DNA of 64,000 bases from Mycolicibacterium parafortuitum (GCF_010725485.1 NZ_AP022598.1:372001-436000); one strand, 5' to 3'; counted from the first letter of the stretch, positions 18,493 through 30,823 are shown. The notes: generated from the letters alone by a model not told the origin. A program made the numbers and translations.

Positions 18493-19685
18493 CACCGGCG
18501 TCGGCGGACGAGGCACTCGCCGTCGCCCGTGATCTGGCCGCTGGATTCGCCGTCGACGCCGCGACCCGCGACGCCGACCGCGAGTTGCCGCACGATCAGA
18601 TCAAGGCGCTCAAGGAATCCGGACTGCTGGCGCTGTCGGTGCCGCGCGAGTACGGCGGTCTCGACGTGTCCGCGACGGTGCTGGCCGAGGTGTTCCGATT
18701 GTTCGCGCACGCCGACCCGTCGTTGTCACAGATTCCGCACTCGCACTTCGTTTTTCTGGAGGCGCTGCGGCTGCAGGGCTCCCCCGACCAGCAGCGGATC
18801 TTCTATCGGCGGGTAATCGACGGCGCGCTGCTGGCCAACGCGCAGTCCGAACGTGGGCCGCACACCGTCGACGTCGACACCACCAGGCTGGTCCGCGGCG
18901 CCGACGGCTACACGCTGACGGGCCGCAAGTTCTACTCGACGGGCGCGTTGTTCGCCGACTGGGTGGTGGTGCGCGCCTCCCTGTGTGACGGATCCGGTGC
19001 GGTGCCGACGAACAAGACACCGAAGGCCGTCGCGTTCGTGCCGCGCGAGGCGGCCGGCCTCGACATCGTCGACGACTGGGACGGCATGGGGCAGCGCACC
19101 ACTGCGTCCGGGACGGTGACCCTCGACGGTGTCGCGGTAGCCGCCGAGCAGGTGGTGCCGTTCTCGCCGATCTTCACGGTGCCGACCACCTACGGGGCGC
19201 GGGCGCAGCTGTGGCATGCCGCGATCGACGTCGGTATCGCGACCGGCGCGCTGGAGGCCGGTGTCGCGCAGGTCGCGAAGGCCCGGCCGCACTTCGAGGC
19301 GGCGGTGACGGCGGCGGTCGACGACCCGACGCTGATCTCGGTCGCCGGGGAGCTGACGGTCACGGTGCGCGCAGCGCAGGCCCTGCTGGCCGAGGCGGCG
19401 CGCACGCTGGACGCGGCCACGGCGGAACTGACGGAGGATTCGGCGGCCGAGGCCTCGATCGCGGTCGCGGCGGCCAAGGTCGCGGCGGTGCGGGCGTGCC
19501 TGGAGGCCTCGACGTCGCTGTTCGAGTTGGGCGGCACCCGCAGCGCGGGCGCCTCGGCCAACCTGTCGCGGTACTGGCGGGACGCGCGGACGCACACGCT
19601 GCACGACCCGACGCGGTGGAAGGTGCAGCACATCGGCCGGTACACGCTCTCCGGTACCCGGCCGCCCCGGCACGGCCAGATCTAG
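18489..19685 (+). CDS. SfnB/DszC-like acyl-CoA dehydrogenase-fold flavin monooxygenase
   Basis: A 398-residue protein with the acyl-CoA dehydrogenase fold. It has an N-terminal helical domain (HDQIKALKESGLLALSVPREYGGL), a beta domain (GRKFYSTGALFADWVVV) and C-terminal helices (FELGGTRSAGASANLSRYWRDARTHTLHDP). The ending and the FYSTGALFADW segment are typical of the SfnB/DszC group, which oxidises sulfur compounds with reduced flavin, rather than of true acyl-CoA dehydrogenases. Coupling to ssuD by a 4-base overlap supports sulfur acquisition. The precise substrate (sulfone, sulfide or sulfonate) is unknown. Its stop codon overlaps that of the convergent small membrane gene. Confidence 0.85.
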   Translation: MTPASADEALAVARDLAAGFAVDAATRDADRELPHDQIKALKESGLLALSVPREYGGLDVSATVLAEVFRLFAHADPSLSQIPHSHFVFLEALRLQGSPDQQRIFYRRVIDGALLANAQSERGPHTVDVDTTRLVRGADGYTLTGRKFYSTGALFADWVVVRASLCDGSGAVPTNKTPKAVAFVPREAAGLDIVDDWDGMGQRTTASGTVTLDGVAVAAEQVVPFSPIFTVPTTYGARAQLWHAAIDVGIATGALEAGVAQVAKARPHFEAAVTAAVDDPTLISVAGELTVTVRAAQALLAEAARTLDAATAELTEDSAAEASIAVAAAKVAAVRACLEASTSLFELGGTRSAGASANLSRYWRDARTHTLHDPTRWKVQHIGRYTLSGTRPPRHGQI

Positions 19686-19903
19686 CAGGCGACCCCGGCG
19701 AAGACGGCGCCGGTGACCAGCGCGATCACCAGCGCGAGCGTGGGCATACCGCTGAACAGCGCGACCACCACACCGGCGATCGCGGCGATCAGCAGCATCA
19801 TCATCAAGAACGCCAGCGCCCAGTTGACCTGCCCGGACGGGTGCCCGGCGCGGGGCGAGTCGACAGGCTGCGGGACCATTGCGCTGTCACCGATTCCAAC
19901 CAT
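19682..19903 (-). CDS. Small two-helix membrane protein, unknown function
   Basis: A 73-residue protein with a Pro-rich N-terminal part of about 25 residues followed by two hydrophobic segments (WALAFLMMMLLIAAIAGVVV and a second one, about residues 28-49 and 54-72). I chose the ATG at 19903 because GAGAGG lies 7 bases upstream, and earlier in-frame starts have no such site and give no added domain. It probably sits in the cytoplasmic membrane. It converges on the SfnB-like gene, with the two stop codons overlapping. No family recognised. Confidence 0.6.
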   Translation of the reverse strand: MVGIGDSAMVPQPVDSPRAGHPSGQVNWALAFLMMMLLIAAIAGVVVALFSGMPTLALVIALVTGAVFAGVAC

Positions 19904-19931
19904 GACACGTCCTCTCTGTGATGACGGACAC

Positions 19932-19959
19932 AATATAACCTGACGATGGCGTAAGTCAC
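19932..19959 (-). promoter_or_regulatory. Candidate promoter of the small membrane protein gene
   Basis: Reading the minus strand, GTGACT (19959-19954) and TATATT (19937-19932) are separated by 16 bases, with the start codon 28 bases beyond. The -10 is close to the sigma-A consensus and the -35 is weaker. Visual match only. Confidence 0.35.
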
Positions 19960-20065
19960 ACCGAGGATCGCCATGTTGTGATGTAACCGTCAATTTCGAA
20001 AGCCCAACTAACAGAATCGATTAGGGCCACTAACCACGAATCCGGGCGTTGGTAGCTTGGCGACC

Positions 20066-20821
20066 GTGAGGATCGGACGCCCCTTCGCGTCGGTGCCGGC
20101 GGCGGCACTCGCGGCGGCCCTGCTGGTGTCGTGCACGCCGGCGCCCGAGTCGCCCCGCCCGGCTCAACCGGCCTCCCGATCCGCCGCCGAACCCGCCCCG
20201 CTCCCGCCGGAGACGATCCGCCGCCTCACCCCAGTGCCGGACAAAACAGTGCCGGACCCCGCCCCGCGGCCCGCGGTCCATCCGGTCACCGCCGCCGAAC
20301 TCGGGGACACCTGGCGGCCTGGCTGCCCGGCCGGCCCGGACGAGCTTCGGCGCGTCGAACTCGACTACTGGGGTTTCGACGGCCAGACCCACCGCGGCGA
20401 GCTGGTGGTACACCGCGACCTCACCGACGAGGTCATCGAGGTGTTCGCGGCGCTGCACGAGCTGCGCTATCCGATCGAACGGATGCGCACCGTCGCGGCC
20501 TATCCGGGCGGTGACGACGAGTTGTCGATGCGCGACAACAACACCTCGGCGTTCAACTGCCGCGGCATCCCGGGCTCGAGCAGCTGGTCGTGGCATGCGT
20601 ACGGCCGCGCGATCGACGTCAACCCGAAACTCAACCCGTATGTCCCGGCCGGCGGCGCCTACGAACCGGCCAACGCCGGTCCGTGGGTCGACCGCGCCCG
20701 CACCGACCCCGGCATGCTGCGCGACGGGGACCCCGCGGTGACGGCGTTCACCGACCGCGGCTGGGGTTGGGGCGGGCACTGGCGCAGCCCGCTGGACTAT
20801 CAGCACTTCGAAATGCCCTAG
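20066..20821 (+). CDS. M15 family D,D-carboxypeptidase-like lipoprotein
   Basis: An exported lipoprotein of 251 residues. The signal peptide ends with lipobox LVSC, Cys23 being the lipid anchor, followed by a Pro/Ala-rich linker to about residue 75. The zinc-peptidase motif WHAYGRAIDVNP is present (His177 and Asp184), and a second metal ligand in DYQHFEM (His247). These are the ligands of the VanY/D-Ala-D-Ala carboxypeptidase (M15) fold, so it probably trims cell-wall peptides. I chose GTG 20066, giving a short basic N-region (MRIGRPF); TTG 20057 is an alternative. It is divergent from the small membrane gene. Confidence 0.82.
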   Translation: MRIGRPFASVPAAALAAALLVSCTPAPESPRPAQPASRSAAEPAPLPPETIRRLTPVPDKTVPDPAPRPAVHPVTAAELGDTWRPGCPAGPDELRRVELDYWGFDGQTHRGELVVHRDLTDEVIEVFAALHELRYPIERMRTVAAYPGGDDELSMRDNNTSAFNCRGIPGSSSWSWHAYGRAIDVNPKLNPYVPAGGAYEPANAGPWVDRARTDPGMLRDGDPAVTAFTDRGWGWGGHWRSPLDYQHFEMP

Positions 20822-20941
20822 ATCCGCGCCCCATATCGACGATCATGTCAATAGACGGCCCCGTGCCGTCGCCATGAAGGACGCCACGACGGCGCGACCG
20901 CGCGTCAGCGCGCGAAGGTGAACCTCCGCGGGAGGTACTCC

Positions 20942-23245
20942 GTGTCGTTCAATAAAGCATCCTTCTCTCGGACGGAGACTGCGCTGCTCGATCGGATCGC
21001 CCTCTGGGCCCTCTCCGCGCCACGGCGCATCCTTCTCGCCGCGGCGATACTGACCGCCGCGATGGCGGTCTTCGGCCTGCCCGTCGCCAAGGACCTGTCG
21101 CCGAGCGGATTCTCCGACCCGGGTTCACAGTCCGCGCACGCCGCGAGTCTGCTGACCGACAAGTTCGGCCAGGGCGACGTCCAGATGCTGATCGTGGTGT
21201 CGTCCCCCGACGGGATCGACGCTCCCGCGGTGCACGACGTCGGCACCGGCATCGTCGAGGACCTCAAGGCCGACCCGCACGTCGCAGAGGTGTCCTCGCC
21301 GTGGTCGGCGCCGCCGGCCGGAGCCGCCGACCTGGTCAGCCGCGACCGCACCGCGGCCCTGATCGTCGCCGGGATCACCGGCACCGAAGCCCAGCAACAG
21401 ACCTACGCCAAGGAGATCTCCGACCGGGTCACCCGCGACCGGGACGGCATCGTGGTGCGCACCGGCGGAACCGCGATGGTCAACGTGCAGATCACCGAAC
21501 AGTCCCAGCGCGATCTGCTGGTGATGGAGGGGTTGGCCATCCCGCTGAGCTTCCTGGTGCTGGTCTGGGTGTTCGGCGGCCTGGTCGCGGCCGCGCTACC
21601 GGTCGCCATCGGCGGGATGGCGATCGTCGGCGCCATGGCGGTGCTGCGGCTGGTCACCTACGCCACCGACGTGTCGATCTTCGCGCTGAACCTGGCCACC
21701 GCGATGGGGCTGGCGCTGGCCATCGACTACACCCTGCTGATCCTGTCGCGCTACCGCGACGAACTGGCCGCCGGCGCGGCGCGCCCGGAGGCGATCCGGC
21801 GCACGATGACGACCGCGGGCCGCACGGTGATCTTCTCGGCGACGACGGTCGCGCTGTCGATGTCGGCCATGGTGCTGTTCCCGATGCACTTCCTCAAATC
21901 GTTCGCCTACGCCGGGGTGGCCACGGTCGCGTTCGCGGCCGCCTCGGCGGTCATCGTCACCCCCGCCGCGCTCGCGCTGCTCGGTGACCGGGTGAACTCC
22001 CTCGACGTGCACAAGCTGGCCCGCCGCGTGCTGCGCAGGCCCGACCCGCGACCGGTGCCGGTCGAGCAGCGGTTCTGGTACCGCTGCGCCAGGTCGGTGA
22101 TGCGCCGCGCGTTGCCGCTCGGCCTCGCCGTGGTGACCCTGCTGCTGGTGCTCGGCGTCCCGTTCCTGGGGGTGAAATGGGGCTTCCCCGACGACCGGGT
22201 GTTGCCCGCGTCGGCGTCGGCACATCAGGTCGGCGATCAGCTGCGCACCGAATTCGCCGACAACACCGACACCAATGTCACCGTCGTGGTGCCCGACGCG
22301 GCCGGGCTGACCCCGGAGGACCTGTCCACCTACGCCGCCGAACTGTCCCGGGTGCCCGACGTTCCGGCGGTGTCGGCGCCGACGGGCACGTTCGTCGACG
22401 GCGCCCAGGCCGGGCCGCCGTCCGCGCCGGCCGGTGAACGCGACGGCAGCGTGTTCCTGACCGTCACGAGCTCGGCACCGCTGTTCTCCGACGCGTCGGA
22501 GGTCCAGCTCGACCGATTGCATGCCGTACCGGGCCCGGGTGGGCGCGACGTCCAGATGACCGGCACCGCGCAGATCAATCGCGACAGCGTCGACGCGATC
22601 ACCTCGAAGATGCCGCTGGTGCTCGGGCTGATCGCGGTGATCATGTTCGTGCTGCTGTTCCTGCTCACCGGTAGCGTCGTCGTACCGATCAAAGCCCTTG
22701 TGCTGAACATGCTTTCGCTGACCGCCGCGTTCGGCGCGCTGGTGTGGATCTTCCAGGACGGCCACCTGGCCGGGCTCGGGACCACCTCCACCGGCACGCT
22801 GGTGGCCAACATGCCGGTGCTGTTGTTCTGCATCGCGTTCGGCTTGTCGATGGACTACGAGGTCTTCCTGGTGGCGCGCATCCGCGAGTTCCGTAACTAC
22901 GGCCACGACAACGACGAGGCGGTGGCCCTCGGCATCGCCCACACCGGACGCATCATCACCGCCGCGGCACTGATCATGTCGATCAGTTTCGCCGCGTTGA
23001 TCGCCGCCCACGTGTCGTTCATGCGGATGTTCGGCCTCGGTCTGACCCTGGCCGTCCTCGTCGACGCGACGCTGGTGCGGATGGTGCTCGTCCCGGCGTT
23101 CATGCACCTGATGGGCGGCGTGAACTGGTGGGCGCCAGCATTTCTCAAACGTGTGCACGAACGCCTCGGCTTCACCGAAGAGCCCAGCCTCAAGACTCCC
23201 GCCAACACCGCCACAACTGAACAGACAGAGCAGGTCGTCACATGA
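20942..23245 (+). CDS. MmpL-family RND transporter coupled to a type III PKS operon
   Basis: MmpL-type lipid exporter of about 767 residues with about a dozen membrane helices and two large periplasmic loops (about residues 50-195 and 415-555). The Asp-Tyr proton-relay pairs known from MmpL3 are visible: Asp262-Tyr263 in [17 protein letters not shown], and Asp638-Tyr639 in [19 protein letters not shown] chose GTG 20942 because GGGAGG sits 6 bases upstream; GTG 20918 would add eight residues. The stop overlaps the type III PKS ATG (ATGA), so transporter and synthase are made together. It is therefore likely to move the polyketide product or a derivative. Confidence 0.9.
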   Translation: MSFNKASFSRTETALLDRIALWALSAPRRILLAAAILTAAMAVFGLPVAKDLSPSGFSDPGSQSAHAASLLTDKFGQGDVQMLIVVSSPDGIDAPAVHDVGTGIVEDLKADPHVAEVSSPWSAPPAGAADLVSRDRTAALIVAGITGTEAQQQTYAKEISDRVTRDRDGIVVRTGGTAMVNVQITEQSQRDLLVMEGLAIPLSFLVLVWVFGGLVAAALPVAIGGMAIVGAMAVLRLVTYATDVSIFALNLATAMGLALAIDYTLLILSRYRDELAAGAARPEAIRRTMTTAGRTVIFSATTVALSMSAMVLFPMHFLKSFAYAGVATVAFAAASAVIVTPAALALLGDRVNSLDVHKLARRVLRRPDPRPVPVEQRFWYRCARSVMRRALPLGLAVVTLLLVLGVPFLGVKWGFPDDRVLPASASAHQVGDQLRTEFADNTDTNVTVVVPDAAGLTPEDLSTYAAELSRVPDVPAVSAPTGTFVDGAQAGPPSAPAGERDGSVFLTVTSSAPLFSDASEVQLDRLHAVPGPGGRDVQMTGTAQINRDSVDAITSKMPLVLGLIAVIMFVLLFLLTGSVVVPIKALVLNMLSLTAAFGALVWIFQDGHLAGLGTTSTGTLVANMPVLLFCIAFGLSMDYEVFLVARIREFRNYGHDNDEAVALGIAHTGRIITAAALIMSISFAALIAAHVSFMRMFGLGLTLAVLVDATLVRMVLVPAFMHLMGGVNWWAPAFLKRVHERLGFTEEPSLKTPANTATTEQTEQVVT

Positions 23246-24309
23246 GCACCAGTGTCATCGCGGGCGTCCAAGGCGCCCTGCCCCCGCACAGATACACCCA
23301 GGTCGAGGTCACCGAGGCCTTCCTCGCCGTGCCCGCGTTCGCCGGTGTCGGCGACGTGCTGCGCAGCCTGCACACCAACGCCAAGGTCGACGCCCGCCAT
23401 CTGGTGCTGCCGCTGGAGCAGTATCCCGACCTGCTCGATTTCGGCGCGGCGAACGACCTGTACATCGAGCACGCCGTCGAACTCGGCTGCGCGGCACTGA
23501 CCGCCGCGCTCGACGAGGCCGGCCTGGCGCCGGCCGATCTCGACATGATCATGACGACGACGGTCACCGGGATCGCGGTGCCGTCGCTGGACGCCCGCAT
23601 CGCCGGCCGGCTCGGGCTGCGGCCCGACATCAAACGGATCCCGTTGTTCGGTCTCGGATGTGTGGCGGGTGCGGCGGGCATCGCCCGCATGCACGACTAC
23701 CTGCGCGGTGCACCCGGTCAGGTGGCCGCGCTGGTCTCGGTCGAGCTGTGCTCGCTGACCCGCCCGGCACTGGAGCCGACGATCGGCAGCCTGGTCGGCA
23801 GCGCGCTGTTCGGCGATGGCGCGGCAGCGGTGATCGCGGTCGGGCAGCAGCGGGCGGACACCCTGGGCGCGGAAGGTCCCGAGGTGCTCGACACGCGCAG
23901 CCGGATGTATCCCGATTCCCTCGACATCATGGGCTGGTCGGTGAACCACAACGGCTTCCAGCTGATCCTGTCACCGGATCTGCCCGAGCTGATCGAACGC
24001 TATCTCCCCGACGACATGGCCGGTTTTCTCGGCGACCATGACCTCGCCGTCGGCGACATCGCGACCTGGATCTCGCATCCGGGCGGCCCGAAGGTGATGG
24101 AGGCGATCACCGCGGCACTGCATCTCGGCGACGACGCGCTGGAACTGTCCTGGCGCTCGCTCGCCGAGGTCGGCAACCTCTCGTCGTCGTCGGTGCTGCA
24201 CATCCTGCGCGACACCCGCGCCAAGAATCCCCCGCCCGGTGGGCCCGGGCTGCTGATGGCGATGGGGCCGGGCTTCTGCTCCGAGCTGGTCCTGCTGCGG
24301 TGGCGGTGA
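23242..24309 (+). CDS. Type III polyketide synthase (chalcone synthase-like)
   Basis: A homodimeric condensing enzyme of 355 residues that extends an acyl-CoA starter with malonyl-CoA. The catalytic triad is complete: Cys140 in [10 protein letters not shown], His279 in [11 protein letters not shown] and Asn312 in [12 protein letters not shown]. The C-terminal [11 protein letters not shown] is the family signature. The family in mycobacteria includes Pks10, Pks11 and Pks18, which make long-chain pyrones or resorcinols. The next two genes encode a membrane methyltransferase and an FAD hydroxylase, the same trio as the srsABC phenolic-lipid operon of Streptomyces griseus, so an alkylresorcinol or alkylquinone product is more likely than a simple pyrone. 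Confidence 0.95.
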   Translation: MSTSVIAGVQGALPPHRYTQVEVTEAFLAVPAFAGVGDVLRSLHTNAKVDARHLVLPLEQYPDLLDFGAANDLYIEHAVELGCAALTAALDEAGLAPADLDMIMTTTVTGIAVPSLDARIAGRLGLRPDIKRIPLFGLGCVAGAAGIARMHDYLRGAPGQVAALVSVELCSLTRPALEPTIGSLVGSALFGDGAAAVIAVGQQRADTLGAEGPEVLDTRSRMYPDSLDIMGWSVNHNGFQLILSPDLPELIERYLPDDMAGFLGDHDLAVGDIATWISHPGGPKVMEAITAALHLGDDALELSWRSLAEVGNLSSSSVLHILRDTRAKNPPPGGPGLLMAMGPGFCSELVLLRWR

Positions 24310-24319
24310 GGAACCGGCC

Positions 24320-24826
24320 ATGCTCGCTTACACCCTGCTGATCGCCGCGGTCGCGGTCGAACGCGTCGCCGAACTCGTCGTCTCGCAACGCAACCTGAAG
24401 TGGAGCCGGGCGCACGGCGGCGTCGAGTTCGGCGCGGGCCACTACCCCGTCATGGTGGTGCTGCACACCGGGCTGCTGGTCGGTTGCCTCGTCGAGGCCG
24501 CGCACCGCGAGTTCATCCCGGCATTGGGCTGGTCGATGTTCGCCGTCGCGGTGGCCGCCCAGATCCTGCGCTGGTGGTGCATCACGACGCTCGGGCACCA
24601 GTGGAACACCCGCGTCGTCGTGGTCCCGAACGCCGGGCGCGTCACCCGCGGGCCGTACCGCTTGTTCTCGCACCCGAACTACGTCGCGGTCGTCGCCGAG
24701 GGCATCGCGCTGCCGCTGGTGCACTCCGCGTGGATCACCGCGCTGGTGTTCACCGCCGCGAACGCGGTGCTGCTGTGGGTGCGGATCTCGGTGGAGAACA
24801 AGGCGCTCGAATCGCTGACGCCATGA
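24320..24826 (+). CDS. Isoprenylcysteine methyltransferase-type membrane O-methyltransferase
   Basis: A membrane methyltransferase of 168 residues with several helices. The C-terminal motif GRVTRGPYRLFSHPNYVAV is the SAM-binding RHPxY-like signature of the ICMT/PEMT superfamily, and VENKAL near the end is also typical. Bacteria do not have prenylated CaaX proteins to modify; next to a type III PKS such enzymes (SrsB type) methylate the phenolic polyketide. A GAGGAA site precedes the ATG by 7 bases. The stop overlaps the next gene by 4 bases (ATGA). Confidence 0.88.
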   Translation: MLAYTLLIAAVAVERVAELVVSQRNLKWSRAHGGVEFGAGHYPVMVVLHTGLLVGCLVEAAHREFIPALGWSMFAVAVAAQILRWWCITTLGHQWNTRVVVVPNAGRVTRGPYRLFSHPNYVAVVAEGIALPLVHSAWITALVFTAANAVLLWVRISVENKALESLTP

Positions 24827-25845
24827 TCGACCTGGTGGTGGCCGGGGGCGGACCCGCGGGTCTGGCCACCGCGGTGCACGCCGCCAGGGCCGGTCTGCAG
24901 ACCGTCGTCATCGAGAAGCGCACCGGCCCGATCGACAAGGCGTGCGGGGAGGGGTTGATGCCGCACGCGGTGCGCCACCTCGACGCGCTCGGCGCGCAGC
25001 CGTCCGGGCGGGCGCTGCGCGGCATCTCCTACTTCGACCGCGGCCACGCCGTCACCGCGCCGTTCGCCGCGGGCGGCGGGCTCGGGGTACGTCGCACGAC
25101 GCTGCACGCGGCGCTGCTCACCGAGGCCGAACGCGCGGGCGTGAAACTCGTGCACGCCAAGGCGGGCCCGGTGACCCAGGACGCGGACTCGGTGAGCGTC
25201 AACGGGATCCGCGCCCGCTACCTGGCCGCCGCCGACGGCCTGCACTCCCCGATCCGGTCCGCGCTGGGACTGGAGCTGCCCGCGTCCGGGCCCCGGCGCT
25301 GGGGGTTGAAGCGCCATTTCGCGGTCGCGCCGTGGAGCGACTTCGTCGAGGTGTACTGGTCCGATGTGCCCGGCGCCGGGGAGGCGTACGTGACCCCGGT
25401 GGCCGACGACTGCGTCGGCATCGCGATCCTGACCTCGCGGCGCGGCGGGTTCGACCAGCACCTCGACGCATTCCCGGCGCTGCGGGAGCGGCTCGCCGGG
25501 CTGGCCCACGAAGCCGACCACGCTGCGGGTCCGCTGCGGCAGCGGGTGCGCGGCCGCGTCGCGGGCCGGGTGCTGCTGGTCGGCGATGCGGCCGGCTACG
25601 TCGACGCGCTGACCGGCGAGGGGCTCGGGTTGTCGTTCGCCGCGGCCCGGCTGCTCGTCGACTGTGTGACCGCCGACCGGCCCGCCGACTACGAGGCGCA
25701 GTGGCGCCGCGCCACCCGGCGCTACCGGTTGATCACCGCGGCGATGCTGGGCGTCTGCACCTCGCCGCTGCGGTCATTCGTCGTACCCGCGGCCAGCGGC
25801 CTCCCGCGGGTGTTCGCCGGCGTGGTCAACCTGATCGGCGACTGA
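24823..25845 (+). CDS. FAD-dependent hydroxylase of the polyketide operon
   Basis: Group A flavoprotein monooxygenase-like protein of 340 residues. FAD-binding GGGPAG is at residues 8-13, followed by the EKR end of the first beta-alpha-beta unit. The second flavin motif GDAAGYVDALTGEGLGLSF is in the C-terminal half. It resembles geranylgeranyl reductase and aromatic hydroxylase relatives; with the PKS and methyltransferase it parallels SrsC, which hydroxylates alkylresorcinols on the way to quinones. The last 72 bases overlap the 3' end of the opposite-strand diguanylate cyclase gene. Confidence 0.88.
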   Translation: MIDLVVAGGGPAGLATAVHAARAGLQTVVIEKRTGPIDKACGEGLMPHAVRHLDALGAQPSGRALRGISYFDRGHAVTAPFAAGGGLGVRRTTLHAALLTEAERAGVKLVHAKAGPVTQDADSVSVNGIRARYLAAADGLHSPIRSALGLELPASGPRRWGLKRHFAVAPWSDFVEVYWSDVPGAGEAYVTPVADDCVGIAILTSRRGGFDQHLDAFPALRERLAGLAHEADHAAGPLRQRVRGRVAGRVLLVGDAAGYVDALTGEGLGLSFAAARLLVDCVTADRPADYEAQWRRATRRYRLITAAMLGVCTSPLRSFVVPAASGLPRVFAGVVNLIGD

Positions 25846-27663
25846 CCGGTCGGCGTAGATCGAGATCGCGTTGCGGCCCCGCGCCTTGGCGGCGTACAGC
25901 GCCCGGTCGGCACGGTCGAGCAGGTCGGCCACCACCGCCTCCGGGTCGGTGTCCGCGGTGCGCCACGGCCGCAGCGTCGCGACGCCGACACTGATGGTCA
26001 CCCTCCCAGAGTCCGAACCCAGGTGCGGGATGTTGAGCGCCCGGATCGCGGCGGCCAGCCCGTCGGCGAACTCGTGCGGCGCATCGCAGCCGGACAGCAC
26101 CACCGCGAACTCCTCACCGCCGTAGCGCGCGGGCACGCACACCTCGGGGTCGGCGAGGTTCTGCAGCACGTCGGCGACGCGGCGCAGGCAGACGTCGCCG
26201 GCCTGGTGGCCGTAGAGGTCGTTGAACGACTTGAAGTGGTCCAGGTCGACGAACAGCGCGGTGACCTGTTCACCGTCCGCGCGGGCACGCGACCAGATCT
26301 CGGCGGCCCGCTGCGCCAGGCCGCGCCGGTTGGCCAGCCCGGTCAGCGGGTCGGTGTTGGCCATGTCGGTCAGCGAGTCCTGCACCTCGCGTTCCAGGGT
26401 CACATCGCGCAGCACCGCGACGGTCAGCCCGTCGGGAGTGCGCCTGCTGTGCACGACGTACCAGCCCCACTCGCCGTCGCGCTTGCGGATCCGGAACGGC
26501 GCCGACGGCCCCGTCTCGGCGGTCTCGGGGAAACCGGCGCGGCTGGCCTGGTCGTCGGGATGCACCTGCGCCAGCCACGCCTCCTTGGTCAGGGGACCGT
26601 CCGGCAGGTCGAGGATTTCGTGACCGGGTGAGGCGCGGCGCAACACGTTGCCGTCGCCGTCGACCACGATCACCACGTCACCGGTCAGCTCGGCGACCAG
26701 TTCGTAGGCCTGGTAGCTGGCGTTGTCGAGCACGGCCAGCCGCGTCCGGTCCTCCAGCGCGGCCGCGACCAGCACCACCATCGTGAACGCGCCGAGCACG
26801 AACACCTGGGCCGAGATCATCGCCTGGCCGGGGGTGTCCAACGACTCGGCGAACGGACCGTAGCCGGCGAACGTGGTGCCCAGCACCAGCGACGCGCCGA
26901 CGGCCATCTCGGCGAACGCCGCCGCGATCCCGGACCGGATCAGCACCAGCAGCGCGGGCAGCCCGGTCAGGAACACCAGCACGAAGCTGGTCTCGGTGGC
27001 CGAGGCCACGCACATCCCGACGGTCGCGGCGGTCATCGCCGCGAACCACAGCACCTCGCTCCAGCTGTGCCTGCGCAGGTAGTGGTCCCAGCGCAGCAGC
27101 AGCGGCACCAGGAACGCGACGCCGACGGCCTCGGTCAGGTACCACGCCGTCGCCGCATGGAGCAGACCGTGCGAGGTCAGCGGGATCTCGTCGTTGAGGA
27201 CCAGCCCGGCGATCCCGATCGGGGCGGCTAGCAACGGCGCCAGCAGCACCCCGAACACCAGGAACCGTTGCCAGCCGCCCAGCGAGTCGGTGCGCCCGCT
27301 GACCCAGTCCTGGTCGCGGTGCAACAGTGCCGCGGCGAACACCGCCGTCGCCATCGTCGACAGCACGCCGAGCTCGGGGGTCAGGTCGAACACGGCGCGC
27401 GCCGGGATGATCTGGACGGCGGCGAGCGCGGCCAGGTACACCGGCCACTGCCTGCGCGGTGCGGTCAGCAGCGCGACCAGTTGCGGTGCGACCGCCGGCC
27501 ATGCCATCGCATACGACCAGTGCTCGGTGTAGACGAGGCCGCGCACCAGCAGGCACAGCGCGCCGACGGCGAGCGTCCAGCCGATCAGCCGCCACAGGGG
27601 CGGGACGGCACCACCGGGGTCGTCCGCGCTGCGCGCGTCCCCTCGGTCCGCTCCCCTACCCAC
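25774..27663 (-). CDS. Membrane diguanylate cyclase (MASE1-like sensor, PAS, GGDEF)
   Basis: Predicted to synthesise cyclic di-GMP. The N-terminal half (about residues 30-330) has about eight membrane helices resembling the MASE1 sensor. A PAS-like segment follows (VIVVDGDGNVLRRASPGHEILDLP, about 350-460), then a GGDEF domain with active-site GGEEF at 515-519 and DLDHFKSFNDLYGH upstream. The active site looks intact; the inhibitory RxxD site is absent, so product inhibition may be weak. The start is uncertain: GTG 27663 leaves room for the divergent glgP promoter, while starts further upstream would run into glgP. The C-terminus overlaps the FAD hydroxylase gene tail to tail by 72 bases. Confidence 0.85.
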   Translation of the reverse strand: MGRGADRGDARSADDPGGAVPPLWRLIGWTLAVGALCLLVRGLVYTEHWSYAMAWPAVAPQLVALLTAPRRQWPVYLAALAAVQIIPARAVFDLTPELGVLSTMATAVFAAALLHRDQDWVSGRTDSLGGWQRFLVFGVLLAPLLAAPIGIAGLVLNDEIPLTSHGLLHAATAWYLTEAVGVAFLVPLLLRWDHYLRRHSWSEVLWFAAMTAATVGMCVASATETSFVLVFLTGLPALLVLIRSGIAAAFAEMAVGASLVLGTTFAGYGPFAESLDTPGQAMISAQVFVLGAFTMVVLVAAALEDRTRLAVLDNASYQAYELVAELTGDVVIVVDGDGNVLRRASPGHEILDLPDGPLTKEAWLAQVHPDDQASRAGFPETAETGPSAPFRIRKRDGEWGWYVVHSRRTPDGLTVAVLRDVTLEREVQDSLTDMANTDPLTGLANRRGLAQRAAEIWSRARADGEQVTALFVDLDHFKSFNDLYGHQAGDVCLRRVADVLQNLADPEVCVPARYGGEEFAVVLSGCDAPHEFADGLAAAIRALNIPHLGSDSGRVTISVGVATLRPWRTADTDPEAVVADLLDRADRALYAAKARGRNAISIYADRSVADQVDHAGEHPREAAGRGYDE

Positions 27664-27823
27664 CCCGACAGTCAACCGCGTCAATATTCGACTCGGCAAC
27701 CGCACCACGCCGGGCCGGGCCTCGCGCCGTTCACATTCCTGACGCGGTACGGAAACGCTGGGACGCCACAATGACGCGTCCGTACTAGTTTCGACAGTCC
27801 AGGCCGCCGACAAAGGAGAACCC

Positions 27824-30361
<2,538 letters not shown>

Positions 30362-30373
30362 TTCACCGTTGAT

Positions 30374-30814
30374 TCAACGGTAGAGGCCGCGCTCCAGCGC
30401 GTTGAGCAGTCGTAACGCCGCGTCGATGTCGTGCTTCTCGCCGGAGGCCGCCAGGGCGTCGTCCAGCAGTCGCGCCCAGATCGCCCGCACGCGTTGCAGA
30501 TTCGCCGCGGCCAGGTCGGTCGAGCGCAGCACCGCCTGCCGGTTGTCGGCGGGGTCCGAGGTTCGTCGCACCAGCCCTTTGGCCTCCAGATCGCGCAGCG
30601 CGCGGCTGAGGTTGCTGCGCTGCAACCCGGTGCCTGCGGCCACCACACTGGGGCTGACGCCGGGATGGTGGTCGATGTAGCGCAGCACGGTCACCTCGGT
30701 GACCGACAGGTCCAGCACGGCCGGATCCGCGGACGCCTGGAGCTTCACCGCGCGGGCCACGGCCGTCACGAGGTCGGCGAGATCGGCCAACTGTTCCGCG
30801 CGGGGGGCTTGCAC
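30374..30814 (-). CDS. MarR-family transcriptional regulator
   Basis: A 146-residue winged-helix protein. The DNA-binding part covers about residues 37-100: LSVTEVTVLRYIDHHPGVSPSVVAAGTGLQRSNLSRALRDLEAKGLVRR with the wing RTSDPADNRQAVLR. Both ends are helical, as expected for dimerisation. No Cys sensor was seen. It starts 9 bases after the stop of the upstream hypothetical gene on the same strand, so the two probably form an operon. Target and ligand unknown. Confidence 0.88.
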   Translation of the reverse strand: MQAPRAEQLADLADLVTAVARAVKLQASADPAVLDLSVTEVTVLRYIDHHPGVSPSVVAAGTGLQRSNLSRALRDLEAKGLVRRTSDPADNRQAVLRSTDLAAANLQRVRAIWARLLDDALAASGEKHDIDAALRLLNALERGLYR

Positions 30815-30823
30815 ACGCCCACG

